NCBI GenBank assembly: GCA_949840915.1
Contig: CATKXY010000002.1
Span: 124,001-188,000 of the forward strand
Source of the DNA: an uncultured Lachnospiraceae bacterium
Lineage (GTDB): Bacteria > Bacillota > Clostridia > Lachnospirales > Lachnospiraceae
Length of the DNA stretch: 64,000 nt
Direction of reading: 5' to 3'
Shown here: piece by piece, positions 1 to 10,277 of the stretch
Layout: each line of letters opens with the position of its first letter
Position numbering within the stretch: position 1 is the first letter of the stretch
Program-made: the position numbers and the translations under genes
Notes under the pieces: generated by a model
Database searches by the model: none
Told to the model about the DNA's origin: nothing
What the model saw: only the letters and a program-made list of their open reading frames with translations

Positions 1-1245
1 ACGCAGATTGCGCTGGAGGGAACCAGAATGGTGAAAGAGCGTGCCGCTGAATTCCCCGGCAGGATCATTCTGGAATATTCTCCGGAGAGCTTTACCGGCA
101 CAGAGCCGGAGTATGCTGCAGAGATATGCAATGCGGTGATCAGAGAGTGGGGCCCTACCCCTGAGAATCCCATGATCATCAATCTGCCTTCCACAGTGGA
201 GATGACGACGCCCAATGTATTTGCGGACCGCATCGAGTGGATGATCAAACATCTGGACAATCGGGAAAGTCTGATCATCAGTGTGCATCCGCACAATGAC
301 AGAGGTACAGGCGTGGCCACAGCCGAGCTTTCACTGCTTGCGGGTGCGGACCGCATTGAGGGGACGCTGTTTGGAAACGGAGAGCGCACAGGAAATGTGG
401 ATATACTGAATATTGCCTATAATATGTTCTCTCAGGGGATCAATCCCAATCTGAATATTGAGAGAGTGAATGATATCATAGAGATTTATGAGCGCTGCTG
501 TAAGCTTCCGATCCACCCCAGACATCCCTATGCGGGCAAGCTGGTGTTCACGGCTTTCTCCGGCTCTCATCAGGATGCCATCAACAAGGGCGTCCAGGCC
601 ATGAAGGAGCGGCAGAGTGAAATCTGGCAGGTTCCCTATCTGCCCATTGACCCCGCCGATATCGGCAGAGATTACGAGCCCATCGTGCGCATTAATTCTC
701 AGTCCGGGAAGGGCGGCGTGGCGTTTATCATGGACACCTATTTTGGATTTAAGCTTCCCAAGGCCATGCACAAGGAGTTTGCAAATGTGATCCAAGTGAT
801 CTCAGAGAAACAGGGCGAGGTGTCTCCGGAGAAAATCATGGAGAGCTTCCGGGAGGAATATCTGGACAAAAAGGAGCCTATTCATTTCAAGAAGCTGCGT
901 GTGGATGATTTGAGCGGTTCCGTGAAGTCGCAGTTTGACACCCGGGTATCTGTGATTTACACCGATCACGGGCAGGAGAAATTCTTTGAGGCGGTGGGCA
1001 ACGGCCCTATTGATGCGGTAAAGAGAGGTCTGGCGGAGGAGCTGGACATCCGTGTCAAGGTGCTGGATTATGAAGAACACGCATTGCAGAGCGGTTCCAA
1101 TTCTCAGGCGGCGGCATATATCCATCTGCTGGACGCAGACACGGGACATGTGACCTATGGCGTGGGTGTCAGCTCCAATATCACACGCGCATCCGTGCGT
1201 GCGATATTCTCCGCTGTGAACAGACTGGGACTTGGTGAGAAATAG
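1..1245 (+). CDS. leuA: 2-isopropylmalate synthase, 5' end outside window
   Basis: Catalyses condensation of acetyl-CoA with 2-ketoisovalerate, the first committed step of leucine synthesis, in the cytosol. The frame is open from base 1, so the N-terminal part of the TIM barrel is missing. Visible family motifs are the metal-binding HPHNDRGTG (bases 286-312) and FGNGERTGNVD just after it, which together with the long linker and a C-terminal allosteric (LeuA dimer) domain ending in SVRAIFSAVNRLG identify the longer LeuA class. About 415 codons are present of roughly 560 expected. It converges on the lipoprotein gene with a 1-base gap and no visible terminator hairpin between them. Family assignment is secure. 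Confidence 0.95.
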   Translation, partial: TQIALEGTRMVKERAAEFPGRIILEYSPESFTGTEPEYAAEICNAVIREWGPTPENPMIINLPSTVEMTTPNVFADRIEWMIKHLDNRESLIISVHPHNDRGTGVATAELSLLAGADRIEGTLFGNGERTGNVDILNIAYNMFSQGINPNLNIERVNDIIEIYERCCKLPIHPRHPYAGKLVFTAFSGSHQDAINKGVQAMKERQSEIWQVPYLPIDPADIGRDYEPIVRINSQSGKGGVAFIMDTYFGFKLPKAMHKEFANVIQVISEKQGEVSPEKIMESFREEYLDKKEPIHFKKLRVDDLSGSVKSQFDTRVSVIYTDHGQEKFFEAVGNGPIDAVKRGLAEELDIRVKVLDYEEHALQSGSNSQAAAYIHLLDADTGHVTYGVGVSSNITRASVRAIFSAVNRLGLGEK

Positions 1246-1246
1246 A

Positions 1247-2389
1247 TCAACGGAAGGTAAACGAGTCATTCTCATTCACGATGCAGATCATAGTTTTGCC
1301 CGTGTTGAGAGTGATCTCGTCCCCGTTGTCGTCGTAGTATCTGGTGGGGCCGTAATCACTGTCCTTTTCCCAGTTTACATGGATGCCCTTGCCATTGGTA
1401 AAGAACCATCCGTCCCGGGTGGAGTCGTGGCATTGGAGCACCAGATAACCGTTTTCGTCCAGAGCTTCCTGCTTTGTATACTGTACTATCACATTCTTGA
1501 AGGACAGCTGTTCGCCGTTAGCGTCGGCGTGAGGCTCGTCTGAGGCCCCGGAGAGATGCTGGAAACGGTAGTATAGGCCGTCCTCCTCATTAAACTCAAA
1601 GTAGCAGCGGGTCAGCGGATAGCAGCCTGACATGTCGATATAAGTGGCGTTGGGAGCGTTGTCATCGTATTGGGTCAGTGCGTTGGGCTCGGCCTTGGGA
1701 GCGAACTGAAAATGGGTTTCGTCTGTCATCCCTCTGTATGACAGGCTGTAATGATGCTTTTCGATACGTTCCCGGAGTTTTTCGCCGTCCGTATAGACAT
1801 TATGAGGGTTCTGCCGATCCTTGGAACGGTAGAACGCACTGCTGTCCTGGGAGAGCCCGTCGATATTTTCCGTGTCTTCTTCCGCCATCAGGTCGTTGAT
1901 ATAAAAGGGTCCGCCGAAATGCACAAAAAAGGCATCCCACTCAAAGGCCCAGTAGGCATAGTAGGTGCGGGCACTCCGGATATTGCCGATGCGTACCAGA
2001 TCCTCCCAGTCCTCGTAGACTGCCATGAGACGGGTGATGCGGCTCTCCACATTGGCCTCGTAGAGAATGGAGGCTTTGGAGAGGTTGTAGTGGGGAATGG
2101 CTGCGCTTTCATTTGGAACCATGACCGCGATGGGACGGGTCTGTGCAGTATCCTCATCTACCCATTCATTGGTGAGACGGCTGCGCACCATGCCCTCTCT
2201 GGGCGGCTGCGTATCGTCCTCTACCACGATCTGTATGTCGGAAGTGTAGGAATTGTTTGTGCTGGGGAGATCGCTCCCGCTGAGCGTCTTGTCCTCCGGC
2301 AGGACCGGTCCCGGATGATCGTTTTTGCCGCCGCAGCCGCACAACAGAATTCCGGCGGTCAGAATTACACTTAATAGTTTATGTTTCAT
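1247..2389 (-). CDS. DUF3048-type (YerB-like) lipoprotein
   Basis: Predicted membrane-anchored extracytoplasmic lipoprotein. The N-terminus MKHKLLSVILTAGILLCGCG is a lipoprotein signal with an LCGC lipobox. The mature part contains RPIAVMVPNESAAIPHYNLSKASILYE and RIGNIRSARTYY, typical of the DUF3048 family (B. subtilis YerB), whose molecular function is unknown. Of two nearby in-frame ATGs, the one at 2389 is chosen because an AAGGAAG ribosome site lies about 5 bases upstream; the ATG at 2404 would absorb that site. It is the second gene of a minus-strand pair with the YuiD-like gene, about 30 bases downstream of it. Length (380 residues) is normal for the family. Confidence 0.85.
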   Translation of the reverse strand: MKHKLLSVILTAGILLCGCGGKNDHPGPVLPEDKTLSGSDLPSTNNSYTSDIQIVVEDDTQPPREGMVRSRLTNEWVDEDTAQTRPIAVMVPNESAAIPHYNLSKASILYEANVESRITRLMAVYEDWEDLVRIGNIRSARTYYAYWAFEWDAFFVHFGGPFYINDLMAEEDTENIDGLSQDSSAFYRSKDRQNPHNVYTDGEKLRERIEKHHYSLSYRGMTDETHFQFAPKAEPNALTQYDDNAPNATYIDMSGCYPLTRCYFEFNEEDGLYYRFQHLSGASDEPHADANGEQLSFKNVIVQYTKQEALDENGYLVLQCHDSTRDGWFFTNGKGIHVNWEKDSDYGPTRYYDDNGDEITLNTGKTMICIVNENDSFTFR

Positions 2390-2419
2390 ATTGCTTCCTT
2401 TCATTTTCAGATATGAGAA

Positions 2420-2881
2420 TCAGACGAGGGCATGGATTCCCACTGAAATCAGAATACCCAGAATAGCGCCTGCCAATACCTGAAGAGGGGTATGTCCCAC
2501 AAATTCTTTTAATTTCTCGTAGGCGGAGAGCTCGCTCCGTCCCATCTGTGCAAAGGTTTCCAGAATATCATTCAAAAGCTTGGCCTGAATACCGGTCTCC
2601 CGGCGCACGCCCATGGCGTCATACATGACAATGATAGCCAGGATCAGAGAGATGGTAAATTCAAAGCTTCCTGCTCCATACTCAAATGCCGCCGCCGTGG
2701 CAAGGGCGCAGACGGTTGCGGAGTGAGAACTTGGCATGCCTCCGCTGCCCACCAGCCGTTCCGCCACAAACTGTTTCGTAAAGCACATGTGGATGATTGT
2801 CTTGAGCACCTGGGCCACAAACCATCCGGACGCAGCGGAGATAAAAATGATATTGCCGGAAAAATCGCGTAAGAAATCCAT
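2420..2881 (-). CDS. YuiD-like divergent PAP2 family membrane protein
   Basis: Small (153 residues) integral membrane protein of the DUF212/YuiD family, distantly related to PAP2 acid phosphatases and vanadium haloperoxidases. Family hallmarks are GGMPSSHSATVCALA (residues about 46-60), the YDAMGVRRETG motif near residue 88, and a C-terminal HTPLQVLAGAILGI segment. Four hydrophobic stretches fit a polytopic protein. The biochemical role is not established. It is the first gene of the minus-strand pair with the DUF3048 lipoprotein. The gap of about 220 bases to the divergent surface-protein gene should carry its promoter, but no convincing minus-strand -35/-10 pair was identified there. Confidence 0.87.
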   Translation of the reverse strand: MDFLRDFSGNIIFISAASGWFVAQVLKTIIHMCFTKQFVAERLVGSGGMPSSHSATVCALATAAAFEYGAGSFEFTISLILAIIVMYDAMGVRRETGIQAKLLNDILETFAQMGRSELSAYEKLKEFVGHTPLQVLAGAILGILISVGIHALV

Positions 2882-3020
2882 AAAAGTACCCCGTAAAAGT
2901 GAATTTGTAAATCTTAACTATACTTTGTATGTTAATTTGAACAGTATACCGTAAATAGTATATCCTATTTCGTACAAAAAGTCCATGCCGCCGTTGTCCG
3001 ATTCGTCATTCAAAAATATC

Positions 3021-3049
3021 TTGTTATATCATATAATTTGGAATATAGT
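3021..3049 (+). promoter_or_regulatory. Putative sigma-A promoter of the giant surface protein
   Basis: TTGTTA at 3021-3026, a 17-base spacer and TATAGT at 3044-3049 lie 56 bases before the chosen start codon. A second TATAAT at 3032-3037 lies inside the spacer but has no good -35 partner. The surrounding AT-rich gap (2882-3104) shows no other feature. Confidence 0.45.
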
Positions 3050-3104
3050 ATAAATGAGTAGTTATGCAGAAATTATGATTAAAATTAAGGGAGGAGAGGG
3101 TGAA

Positions 3105-6100
3105 ATGATTAGACAACAATTGCTCAGACGCGTAATGCCGGCACTGTTGAGCATTGCCATGGTATTTGAGACAATACCGGGCAGCGTTTTAGCGGCGGAG
3201 AGCACGGTGTCGGAAATCGTGTCGGAGGCCGAACAGCCTGCTGAAGATGCGGATCACGACGAGACGCCCACGGAAACGGCCGGGGCCGAAGAAAGCGTGG
3301 AGGCTGAAGCCACGGACGGTCTTGATGCAGAGGCTGCAGACGGGCTCGACGCAGCGGAAGTATCGGAGTCCAAAGCGGCACTGCCGCAGGCGATATTCCA
3401 GGTGGATATGAATGCCTTTGCAGAAGGACTGACCGGCTATACATATGATTATACCACCGGCATCGTTGAGGCAGAGTATGTGAAGGAAAATCCCGCCTAT
3501 GCGGCTGCGGTGCAAGAAGCCGTTGACGATGCAATATCGGTTTGGGTAGGCGGTAGCGAGGACGTCTCGCTGAAGGATCAGATCAAATATGCCTGGAAAA
3601 AGTATACAGGCAGTGCCTTTGCGGATATGGCTGAGGGGACTGAACCCCATGACGCCGGATTATATTGTCTGGAAGTCTCTCTGGCGGCCGCGGAAGGAAA
3701 GTATACTGCTGCGGAGCCTTTGATTCTGGGTCTGGAGGTGAAGCCGGCAGTGATTTCTCTGGATGTGGAGCGGAATGTCATACCCGGATCCACGGTGGGA
3801 GAGGTCAAAAAGGAAAATGAGAATATCGGAATCCATGTGCATGGTGCGTCGGCGGCAATGGCGGATTATATTCAGTCCATAGTCTGGAAGGTGCAGTATG
3901 CCCACGCGGATGAGGATTCCGCGGAGCTTGCGGCGGATTCCGCAAAGCTTCTGAAAGATAAGGATTATCTGCTTGTCGCAAATGTGACTCTGAAGGATGC
4001 GGCAAACTATGTGGTGGAAAAAGACAGCTTCAATATTGTGTTCGGGGATTCCGTGGACACTCAGATCATCGTGACCTATGCCGCAGCGGGAGGGACCATC
4101 GGCAAGGTCTATGACGGCAGCGGATTTGCCTTTAGCGCTGACAAGCCGGAGTATACCGCCAAGGTGGTCTATACGGGAGCAGACGGTGCGCAGCAAGAGC
4201 TTGCAGACGCCGGAATCGGAACTGTATGGTGTGACGCTGAAAAGAAGGAATACCCGGATAAGGATTTTGCGCCGGTGAATGCGGGCGTGTATTACTATAA
4301 GCTTTTCTATACGGATGAGACCGGGAGCTATGCGGATTCTGAGGCTTATGTGCGTGTGGATATCCGTATGGCCGATATTGTGGTGGTTCCCCAGCCTCTG
4401 ACGGATGAGGTTTATACGGATATGACCGCGGCGGAAGTTCTGAAGGAGGCTGCCTATAAAGTGTATCGCGTTCAGAATGGCACGGTGAGTACAGAGCCGG
4501 AGGCTGTCAATGAGTATTTCTGGGGAACGGCCTATACCCAGAATATGAGCGGGACACAGCCTTATGAGCCTGTATTTGCCATGGAGAGAGGCGAGAAGGA
4601 TGCTGACGGAAAGCTTGTCTGGAGTTCCGTGCAGGATAACGAGCTGCTGGAAAAGACGGACGACAAAGTTTCTTATCGAATCGTGTTTACGGGCAAGAAA
4701 GCATACTATATCAATTATAATGACGGCAGTGCCACCCGGAGCTCTATGGTGGATATCAACAGCGCCCAAGGGAATTACTGTGTGGATATCACGACTGCTG
4801 CCATTGAAAAGTATGCGCAGAGCGTTCAGGTGCTTGATTCCACTTTGGTAGTGATCGATGCCAGCAAAATTCCTGCGCCTCAGGGGGCGGAGCAGGAAGG
4901 AACCGGAGACGGTGAAGATTTTGCCGGGCCTGTGGTAAAGCTTTATGACGGGGAAAGTCTGTATCAGACCAAGGGCGATTATAAGAAGGCTGTTGTGACG
5001 GCGGCATCAGAGGGCGGAAAGGTGCCTGCGGATGCGGCATCCATGCTGGTCTACACATGGCAGAGGGCAGATTCCTGGGATCTGGATGAGCAGGGCAGAT
5101 GGTTCGTGGAAGACTGGAGAGATGTTTCCTTTAATGCTGTAGACACAACTTCTTCCCCTTATTCGGGAAATGTCTACAGATTGCAGATCAGTCTCGAAGA
5201 CCCCGGGAAGGCGTTCCGCGCAGAGCCGGTCTATCGCTACTTTGTGATCAGGCCTCAGGATGTAGTCGCAGTGCTGAGCGGTACTCCGTCCATCTATGCA
5301 GATGGAGAGAATACCGTGGGTGACCTGATCTCCGGCATCCAGAATGACGATGCGGAGAACAAAGAAACCTATGTAGATCTCCAGATATTTTCTGCTGCAC
5401 TGACGGAGGATGCGCAGACTAAGAAGGGTATTGTGACAAAGGGGGAGGCTCCTCTTCAGAATTCTTATGTGACGACCCTGCTGGAGAGGGCATATGGGCG
5501 TTACGGCAGCTGGACCAAGGATGAGTTCTTCTATGTGGAGAAGAAGATTACTGAGGGAGAGGCTGCAGGTACATGGGAACGCTGCGATTTGTACGAGGTG
5601 TTTGAGAAGGGGACAGAGTACAGACTCTGCTTTGACAGTCCCTATACCAACAGCAATTACAATATGGGCAAAAAACTGGATGTCCATAATCGCGTTGTAG
5701 ACGATGAATATTATTCAAATGAAAGTATCGCTGTCATCTGCAAAGACACTCAGGCGCTGGAGCTGCAGATCAGTATTGACGAGAGTAAGATCACAGGGAA
5801 TGTCAAGACTTATGACGGGATGCCCTTTGACAGTGTGACGGCGCTTCAGCAGTTGGTGAAGGTCACTTCCGTGGCGGATAATAAGGATGTGACAGAACAG
5901 GTAAAGGATAAGCTGAAGTATCTGTTTTATAACAACGATCTGGATCTGGTATCCGATGCGGAGCACGCAGTTCATGCGGGCAGTTATACAATATATATCA
6001 TGCTGGAGACAGATGATACCTATAGGGCGGCTTCCTACATAGTGAATATTCCGTATGTCATCGAGAAGAGGTTGTTGATTGTCACACCCGGACTCAGGGA

Positions 6101-9100
6101 GGAAATTCCTGCGGGCATGAGACTGTATGGAAGTACTCCGGCAATCGGTGCCATTGTGGAAAATTATGAGATTGCAGGTCAGGCTGAATGTGATAAGGAG
6201 GCCAAACTGATTGAGGTAGTATCCTGGAATGTGCATGAGCGTACGGCTGAAACCGACAGTTTTAACGGTATTTTGAAGAGCACGGAACGCTATCATGTTC
6301 TGGGCGGCAGCATTCAATCTTATACGCGCCTGGATCCCTATTTTGATGAGTGGATCAGCTACAGCGACGACTATACGGCAGAGTCCGTGCAGGCGGTCTT
6401 TACACCGGTGCGAATGGCGACCGCGGTGACCGATGCCGATTCCGGAACCTATAACGACTACCGTGTGGCAGTGAAGGATCAGGTACAGAAGTCCGAGGGC
6501 ATATACAGCCATACCATAACTCCGGATGAGGGCATACCTTATGTTTATCCCGGTCAGGGGCCGGCTGTCAACGGTGTGACGGAAGGTAATTTCTTCCTGT
6601 TCAAGATTTATGCGCCCGGCGATTTCAGAGAGGTATCGAGGGGCAGTCAATCCTGGGAAGACCTGGATATTGTATATGAAAATTGTATTGAGCAGGCCGG
6701 GGGGCGTGTTCTGAATGCGGGATGGGAACAGCAGAGAGACGACGTTCTGGGCGGTGTGGCATACAGGCCTTATATCATTGTGGCATTTGACGCCTCCGCG
6801 AAAGGAGCGGCCGAATTTGAGATTGTGTGGGCCCGTGACTATGTGGAGAAGTTCAGGGTGGATATGAGCGGGTGCATTCTGGAAGCTGATCTGAGGACGG
6901 CAGTGGCGCCCAAGTCCATCGCGTTCAATGGCGTCAGCACCAAGATGGCGGTGGGCGAGACCCAGCAGCTGGATGTGAAGCTCACGAAGGCGCAGATGGG
7001 AGATACCATTCTCCTGGGATATTCCAGTTCTGACGAGAGCGTGCTGAAGGTGAATGAGGATAACGGTTTTGTGACGGCTCTGTCCGCTTCCAAGAAGGCT
7101 GTGACTGTGGAGGTTTATCCCTGCAGGCTGGTCAACGGTGTGAAGACACCTATTGAGGGGGCAAAGCGCGCCAAAGTCAATATTAAGGTATCCGATGTAG
7201 CTGCGCCTAAGATTTCCAAGGTACTCCCCAAGGATACAACGGCTGTCGTACAGTATACGAAGCCTGTCAATGGTTACAGAAGAGAGATTTATGTGCTGGA
7301 AGGCAAGAAGACCGTACAGCAGTTTGAGGACGCCATTGCAGAGGTGAAAAACGGCGATTTTGGCGGTTTTGTCTATACGCTGTTTGTTACTTCCGAGATT
7401 ACGGATAAAAAGGGTGTGACAGACTATACGCTGAACAATCTGACACCCACTACGGGTAAGGCTTCGGAATATACGGTGTATGTGCGTAACGTGGCCGGAC
7501 TGCGTATGCTGGATGACGGTAGTCAGGTGGCTGCCTCCCATGCCGGCGCAGTGAAAACCTTCAAGACGATCAAGTCTCAGGCCACAGAGCTGAGTATTTA
7601 TTTTGACGAGAACCTCAAGGGACAGACGGCGGTCTATCAGGAATATGACTATGATGAAGGGGTGGGTGTTTACAGGGCGCCCATCGCAGGAAAGTCCGCA
7701 AAGCTGTCCGTTGATGCAAAGTTTTTCGAGAAGTACAGTCAGAGTTATTCCGATGATGCGGATTATATCTGGAGAGCCGTTCCTCTGTCATCGGATATGA
7801 AGAAGAATTATACGCTTCCGAAGATGGCATATTATGTCACGGAGGATTATGCAAACCGGCTGACGGTCTCTCAATATATGGATTTGAGTGTAAGCGCCAG
7901 AGCTTCCTACTTCTATTGTGCAGACGGATATTATTATCATAAGGCGGTTATTGCATCTGTAGATAAGAGCGGCAAGATCACCTTCAAGGGCAAGGGCTAT
8001 GTATATATCATTGCCGCTGACATGAACACCGGAATCAACGATGTAGTGAAGCTGTTTATCGATGCCTCGCCTACTGCAGTGACGGCCAAGGCAGTAAAGA
8101 TGATGCCGGGACAGACCATCTCTCTCTCCGGTATTTTGCAGTATCAGGAGAAGAAGATCAAGATTGTGGATTATGGATGGCGCTATGCCGATCTCAATAC
8201 GACTCAGATGTCCGGTGAGAGTTTCCTGATTCAGGAGGACGAAAGCTATGAAGGCGGCAGAGATTATTATATCACGGCTCTCAAGCCAGGCGCCAAGCTG
8301 GAATTCCAGGTGACGGATTCCGTGGTTGCGGCAAACGGCGGCAGCCCGGTGACGGTGAAGCTTACTGCTTCGGCAGTGGAGCCCGTAAAGAATCTGAAGG
8401 CCAGCGCCGTGTATGACGATCACTTTAAGGTAACCTTCAATTATCCGAGATACGCTTATGACTTCAGGGTGGAGCTGAGAGATGCAAGGGGAAGCGTGGT
8501 CTTTCATGATCTGTACCAGAATTATGACTCCGTAAGGTATGATACTAAGTCAAAGAAGTATGTGTATGAGCTGGATTTTGATAATGAGGAAATTACCCGT
8601 TTATCCAATTACACCGTGTCCGTGACGGCGGTCTGCAGCGGGATAGCTTCCAAGGAGGCCAAATTAAAGGTAAAGACTACCAACATTCCCGCAAGCTATT
8701 ATGCTCTGGAGGCATATGACTACAACCAGGGCTGCGTTATCGGGGTAAATACGGACAATGGAAGCAATGTATACCTGTCCGACAATGTCGTTTTAAAGAC
8801 GGGCAATACCTATACTTTAAATTTCTATCCTCAGAATGAGGCCGCTAAACAGAGACTGACGGATACTTTGACATGGAAGAGTACCGACACGAAGGTGGCT
8901 TCCGTCAAAGCAAATGCGGGTACCTACACTGCGCAGTTAAAGGCGGTAAAACAGGGCGAGACCACGATAGAGGTGACCTCTAAGATTACCAAAAAGGTTA
9001 TCGCGAGATGGAGGGTCAGAATCAATGCCACGGGTGAGGCAAACGGTTACTTCGGGGAGAATGAGCCCTATAACGGAAAGGCGACCATTGGCGGCGGCGT

Positions 9101-10205
9101 GGATGTAAATGGCAGAGATATACTGACTATCACTGCAGACAATGCCATCAATGTCACACTTAACAAGGGTGAGGAGCAGTGGTTTGTGTTTACGGCACCT
9201 GCGTACGGAAAAATCAATTTCTCTTCGAGCAGCAGCTATTGGGTGTATGATGGAGAGGGCAATTATATTGCAACGCCCGGCAATCAGATTCTGGAGAAGA
9301 ATACCAAGCGGTATATCCGCATTCCGAACACAGCCAGCCGTAAGACCGTATCTCTCTCCGTGAGATTTACTCCTTATCAGGAGGTATCTGCGGGCGATAC
9401 GTCAGTGCGGGGAGGAAAGACGGTTCTCTTTAGGGCGCCGGAGGATAATTATTACACAGTCACCCTGATCGACGGCGAAAACGAGAGGTCTCTGGGCAAT
9501 TTTGGCTTGTCAAAGGATGAGATCAAAGAAATCTATATCAACGGCAGCAGCAGTAAGGAGTATGTATTAAAAATAACCAAGCGCGAGCCTCAGACGGCTG
9601 TGGTGGGTGGCGACGGTATACAGGTCACACTGGGCGCAGGCGAGAAGAAATGGTTTGCCATCACCGTGGATAAGGAAACCTATTATTCCGCATTTGCCAC
9701 AGATTCTACCGGAGTTGTGAGAGCAGAGTGGTACAGTAATATTAAGAACGGATATAGCGACATCTATCATAATTCCGATAATAATTTTCTGTTCAATGAG
9801 ACATATGTGAAGCCGGGAGTATTCTATATCTGTCTGTCCTCTGCCGATGCCACGGCGGAGAACCCGGTTACACTGACGTTCCATGTGTCAAGGAGGGATA
9901 TGAGAGAGAATCTGGGACTGGGAGAAAAGCAGGTGGAGCTTACCTGCAATGAGACTCAGTGGTATTCCTTCACGGCAGCCGAGGCGGGAGATTATACATT
10001 TCAGTACACGGAGGATGTCAAATATTCGGTAAAACTGGTATATACGAGAGATATCAAGGGTTCCACTTATACTTTTATCTATGACCCGACAACAATATTC
10101 CTGGAGGCGGGAGAAAGTATTTATCTGAGGGTGTATACCTTATTAGACAGCGCAACCAAAGATTCGCCTATCAAGAGCAGCATTCTGATCGAAAAAAAGA
10201 TTTAG
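3105..10205 (+). CDS. Giant secreted multidomain surface protein
   Basis: Predicted secreted protein of 2366 residues. ATG at 3105 is chosen because GGGAGGAGAGGG immediately precedes it and it starts a good signal peptide (MIRQQLLRRVMPALLSIAMV then cleavage near VLAAE). Visible architecture: an acidic Ala/Glu-rich stretch (about 30-105); a long region with repeated YDG motifs and 'NAGxYxxxL' ends resembling MBG/YDG-type beta modules; a BIG2-like Ig domain near 1280 (KMAVGETQQLDV, then SSDESVLKV); fibronectin-III-like modules near 1370 and 1765; another BIG2-like stretch near 1910 (LTWKSTDTKVASVKA); and three C-terminal repeats of the form 'GExQWFxFTA', like pre-peptidase C-terminal domains. 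No LPXTG motif, SLH repeats or C-terminal membrane helix is visible, so anchoring is unexplained. Adhesion or glycan binding is an inference only. It has its own promoter and terminator. Confidence 0.8.
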   Translation: MIRQQLLRRVMPALLSIAMVFETIPGSVLAAESTVSEIVSEAEQPAEDADHDETPTETAGAEESVEAEATDGLDAEAADGLDAAEVSESKAALPQAIFQVDMNAFAEGLTGYTYDYTTGIVEAEYVKENPAYAAAVQEAVDDAISVWVGGSEDVSLKDQIKYAWKKYTGSAFADMAEGTEPHDAGLYCLEVSLAAAEGKYTAAEPLILGLEVKPAVISLDVERNVIPGSTVGEVKKENENIGIHVHGASAAMADYIQSIVWKVQYAHADEDSAELAADSAKLLKDKDYLLVANVTLKDAANYVVEKDSFNIVFGDSVDTQIIVTYAAAGGTIGKVYDGSGFAFSADKPEYTAKVVYTGADGAQQELADAGIGTVWCDAEKKEYPDKDFAPVNAGVYYYKLFYTDETGSYADSEAYVRVDIRMADIVVVPQPLTDEVYTDMTAAEVLKEAAYKVYRVQNGTVSTEPEAVNEYFWGTAYTQNMSGTQPYEPVFAMERGEKDADGKLVWSSVQDNELLEKTDDKVSYRIVFTGKKAYYINYNDGSATRSSMVDINSAQGNYCVDITTAAIEKYAQSVQVLDSTLVVIDASKIPAPQGAEQEGTGDGEDFAGPVVKLYDGESLYQTKGDYKKAVVTAASEGGKVPADAASMLVYTWQRADSWDLDEQGRWFVEDWRDVSFNAVDTTSSPYSGNVYRLQISLEDPGKAFRAEPVYRYFVIRPQDVVAVLSGTPSIYADGENTVGDLISGIQNDDAENKETYVDLQIFSAALTEDAQTKKGIVTKGEAPLQNSYVTTLLERAYGRYGSWTKDEFFYVEKKITEGEAAGTWERCDLYEVFEKGTEYRLCFDSPYTNSNYNMGKKLDVHNRVVDDEYYSNESIAVICKDTQALELQISIDESKITGNVKTYDGMPFDSVTALQQLVKVTSVADNKDVTEQVKDKLKYLFYNNDLDLVSDAEHAVHAGSYTIYIMLETDDTYRAASYIVNIPYVIEKRLLIVTPGLREEIPAGMRLYGSTPAIGAIVENYEIAGQAECDKEAKLIEVVSWNVHERTAETDSFNGILKSTERYHVLGGSIQSYTRLDPYFDEWISYSDDYTAESVQAVFTPVRMATAVTDADSGTYNDYRVAVKDQVQKSEGIYSHTITPDEGIPYVYPGQGPAVNGVTEGNFFLFKIYAPGDFREVSRGSQSWEDLDIVYENCIEQAGGRVLNAGWEQQRDDVLGGVAYRPYIIVAFDASAKGAAEFEIVWARDYVEKFRVDMSGCILEADLRTAVAPKSIAFNGVSTKMAVGETQQLDVKLTKAQMGDTILLGYSSSDESVLKVNEDNGFVTALSASKKAVTVEVYPCRLVNGVKTPIEGAKRAKVNIKVSDVAAPKISKVLPKDTTAVVQYTKPVNGYRREIYVLEGKKTVQQFEDAIAEVKNGDFGGFVYTLFVTSEITDKKGVTDYTLNNLTPTTGKASEYTVYVRNVAGLRMLDDGSQVAASHAGAVKTFKTIKSQATELSIYFDENLKGQTAVYQEYDYDEGVGVYRAPIAGKSAKLSVDAKFFEKYSQSYSDDADYIWRAVPLSSDMKKNYTLPKMAYYVTEDYANRLTVSQYMDLSVSARASYFYCADGYYYHKAVIASVDKSGKITFKGKGYVYIIAADMNTGINDVVKLFIDASPTAVTAKAVKMMPGQTISLSGILQYQEKKIKIVDYGWRYADLNTTQMSGESFLIQEDESYEGGRDYYITALKPGAKLEFQVTDSVVAANGGSPVTVKLTASAVEPVKNLKASAVYDDHFKVTFNYPRYAYDFRVELRDARGSVVFHDLYQNYDSVRYDTKSKKYVYELDFDNEEITRLSNYTVSVTAVCSGIASKEAKLKVKTTNIPASYYALEAYDYNQGCVIGVNTDNGSNVYLSDNVVLKTGNTYTLNFYPQNEAAKQRLTDTLTWKSTDTKVASVKANAGTYTAQLKAVKQGETTIEVTSKITKKVIARWRVRINATGEANGYFGENEPYNGKATIGGGVDVNGRDILTITADNAINVTLNKGEEQWFVFTAPAYGKINFSSSSSYWVYDGEGNYIATPGNQILEKNTKRYIRIPNTASRKTVSLSVRFTPYQEVSAGDTSVRGGKTVLFRAPEDNYYTVTLIDGENERSLGNFGLSKDEIKEIYINGSSSKEYVLKITKREPQTAVVGGDGIQVTLGAGEKKWFAITVDKETYYSAFATDSTGVVRAEWYSNIKNGYSDIYHNSDNNFLFNETYVKPGVFYICLSSADATAENPVTLTFHVSRRDMRENLGLGEKQVELTCNETQWYSFTAAEAGDYTFQYTEDVKYSVKLVYTRDIKGSTYTFIYDPTTIFLEAGESIYLRVYTLLDSATKDSPIKSSILIEKKI

Positions 10206-10236
10206 ACGAATGATGGATCTGGAGGCATCAAATCAA

Positions 10237-10268
10237 GTCCCGGGAGCAATATTCCCGGGGCTTTTTTT
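10237..10268 (+). terminator. Rho-independent terminator after the surface-protein gene
   Basis: A GC-rich stem CCCGGGA (10239-10245) pairs with TCCCGGG (10253-10259), extended by flanking G-C and G-U pairs, with a 7-base loop, and is followed at once by a run of seven T. Confidence 0.93.
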
Positions 10269-10277
10269 CACAGTGAC

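Noticed and set aside
1241..1250. A bidirectional terminator between leuA and the DUF3048 lipoprotein gene.
   Set aside because: The gap is one base and no hairpin with a T run is visible at either gene end.
5715..7541. A 608-codon open frame antisense to the giant surface protein, and similar long antisense frames elsewhere (for example 3660-4769, 23733-24764, 25780-26763).
   Set aside because: They lie fully within well-supported genes, have no ribosome sites or family motifs, and show the Ile/Leu/His/Arg-rich composition typical of antisense shadows.
3105..10205. Sortase anchoring of the giant surface protein.
   Set aside because: The C-terminus ends IKSSILIEKKI with no LPXTG-like motif, hydrophobic segment and basic tail.
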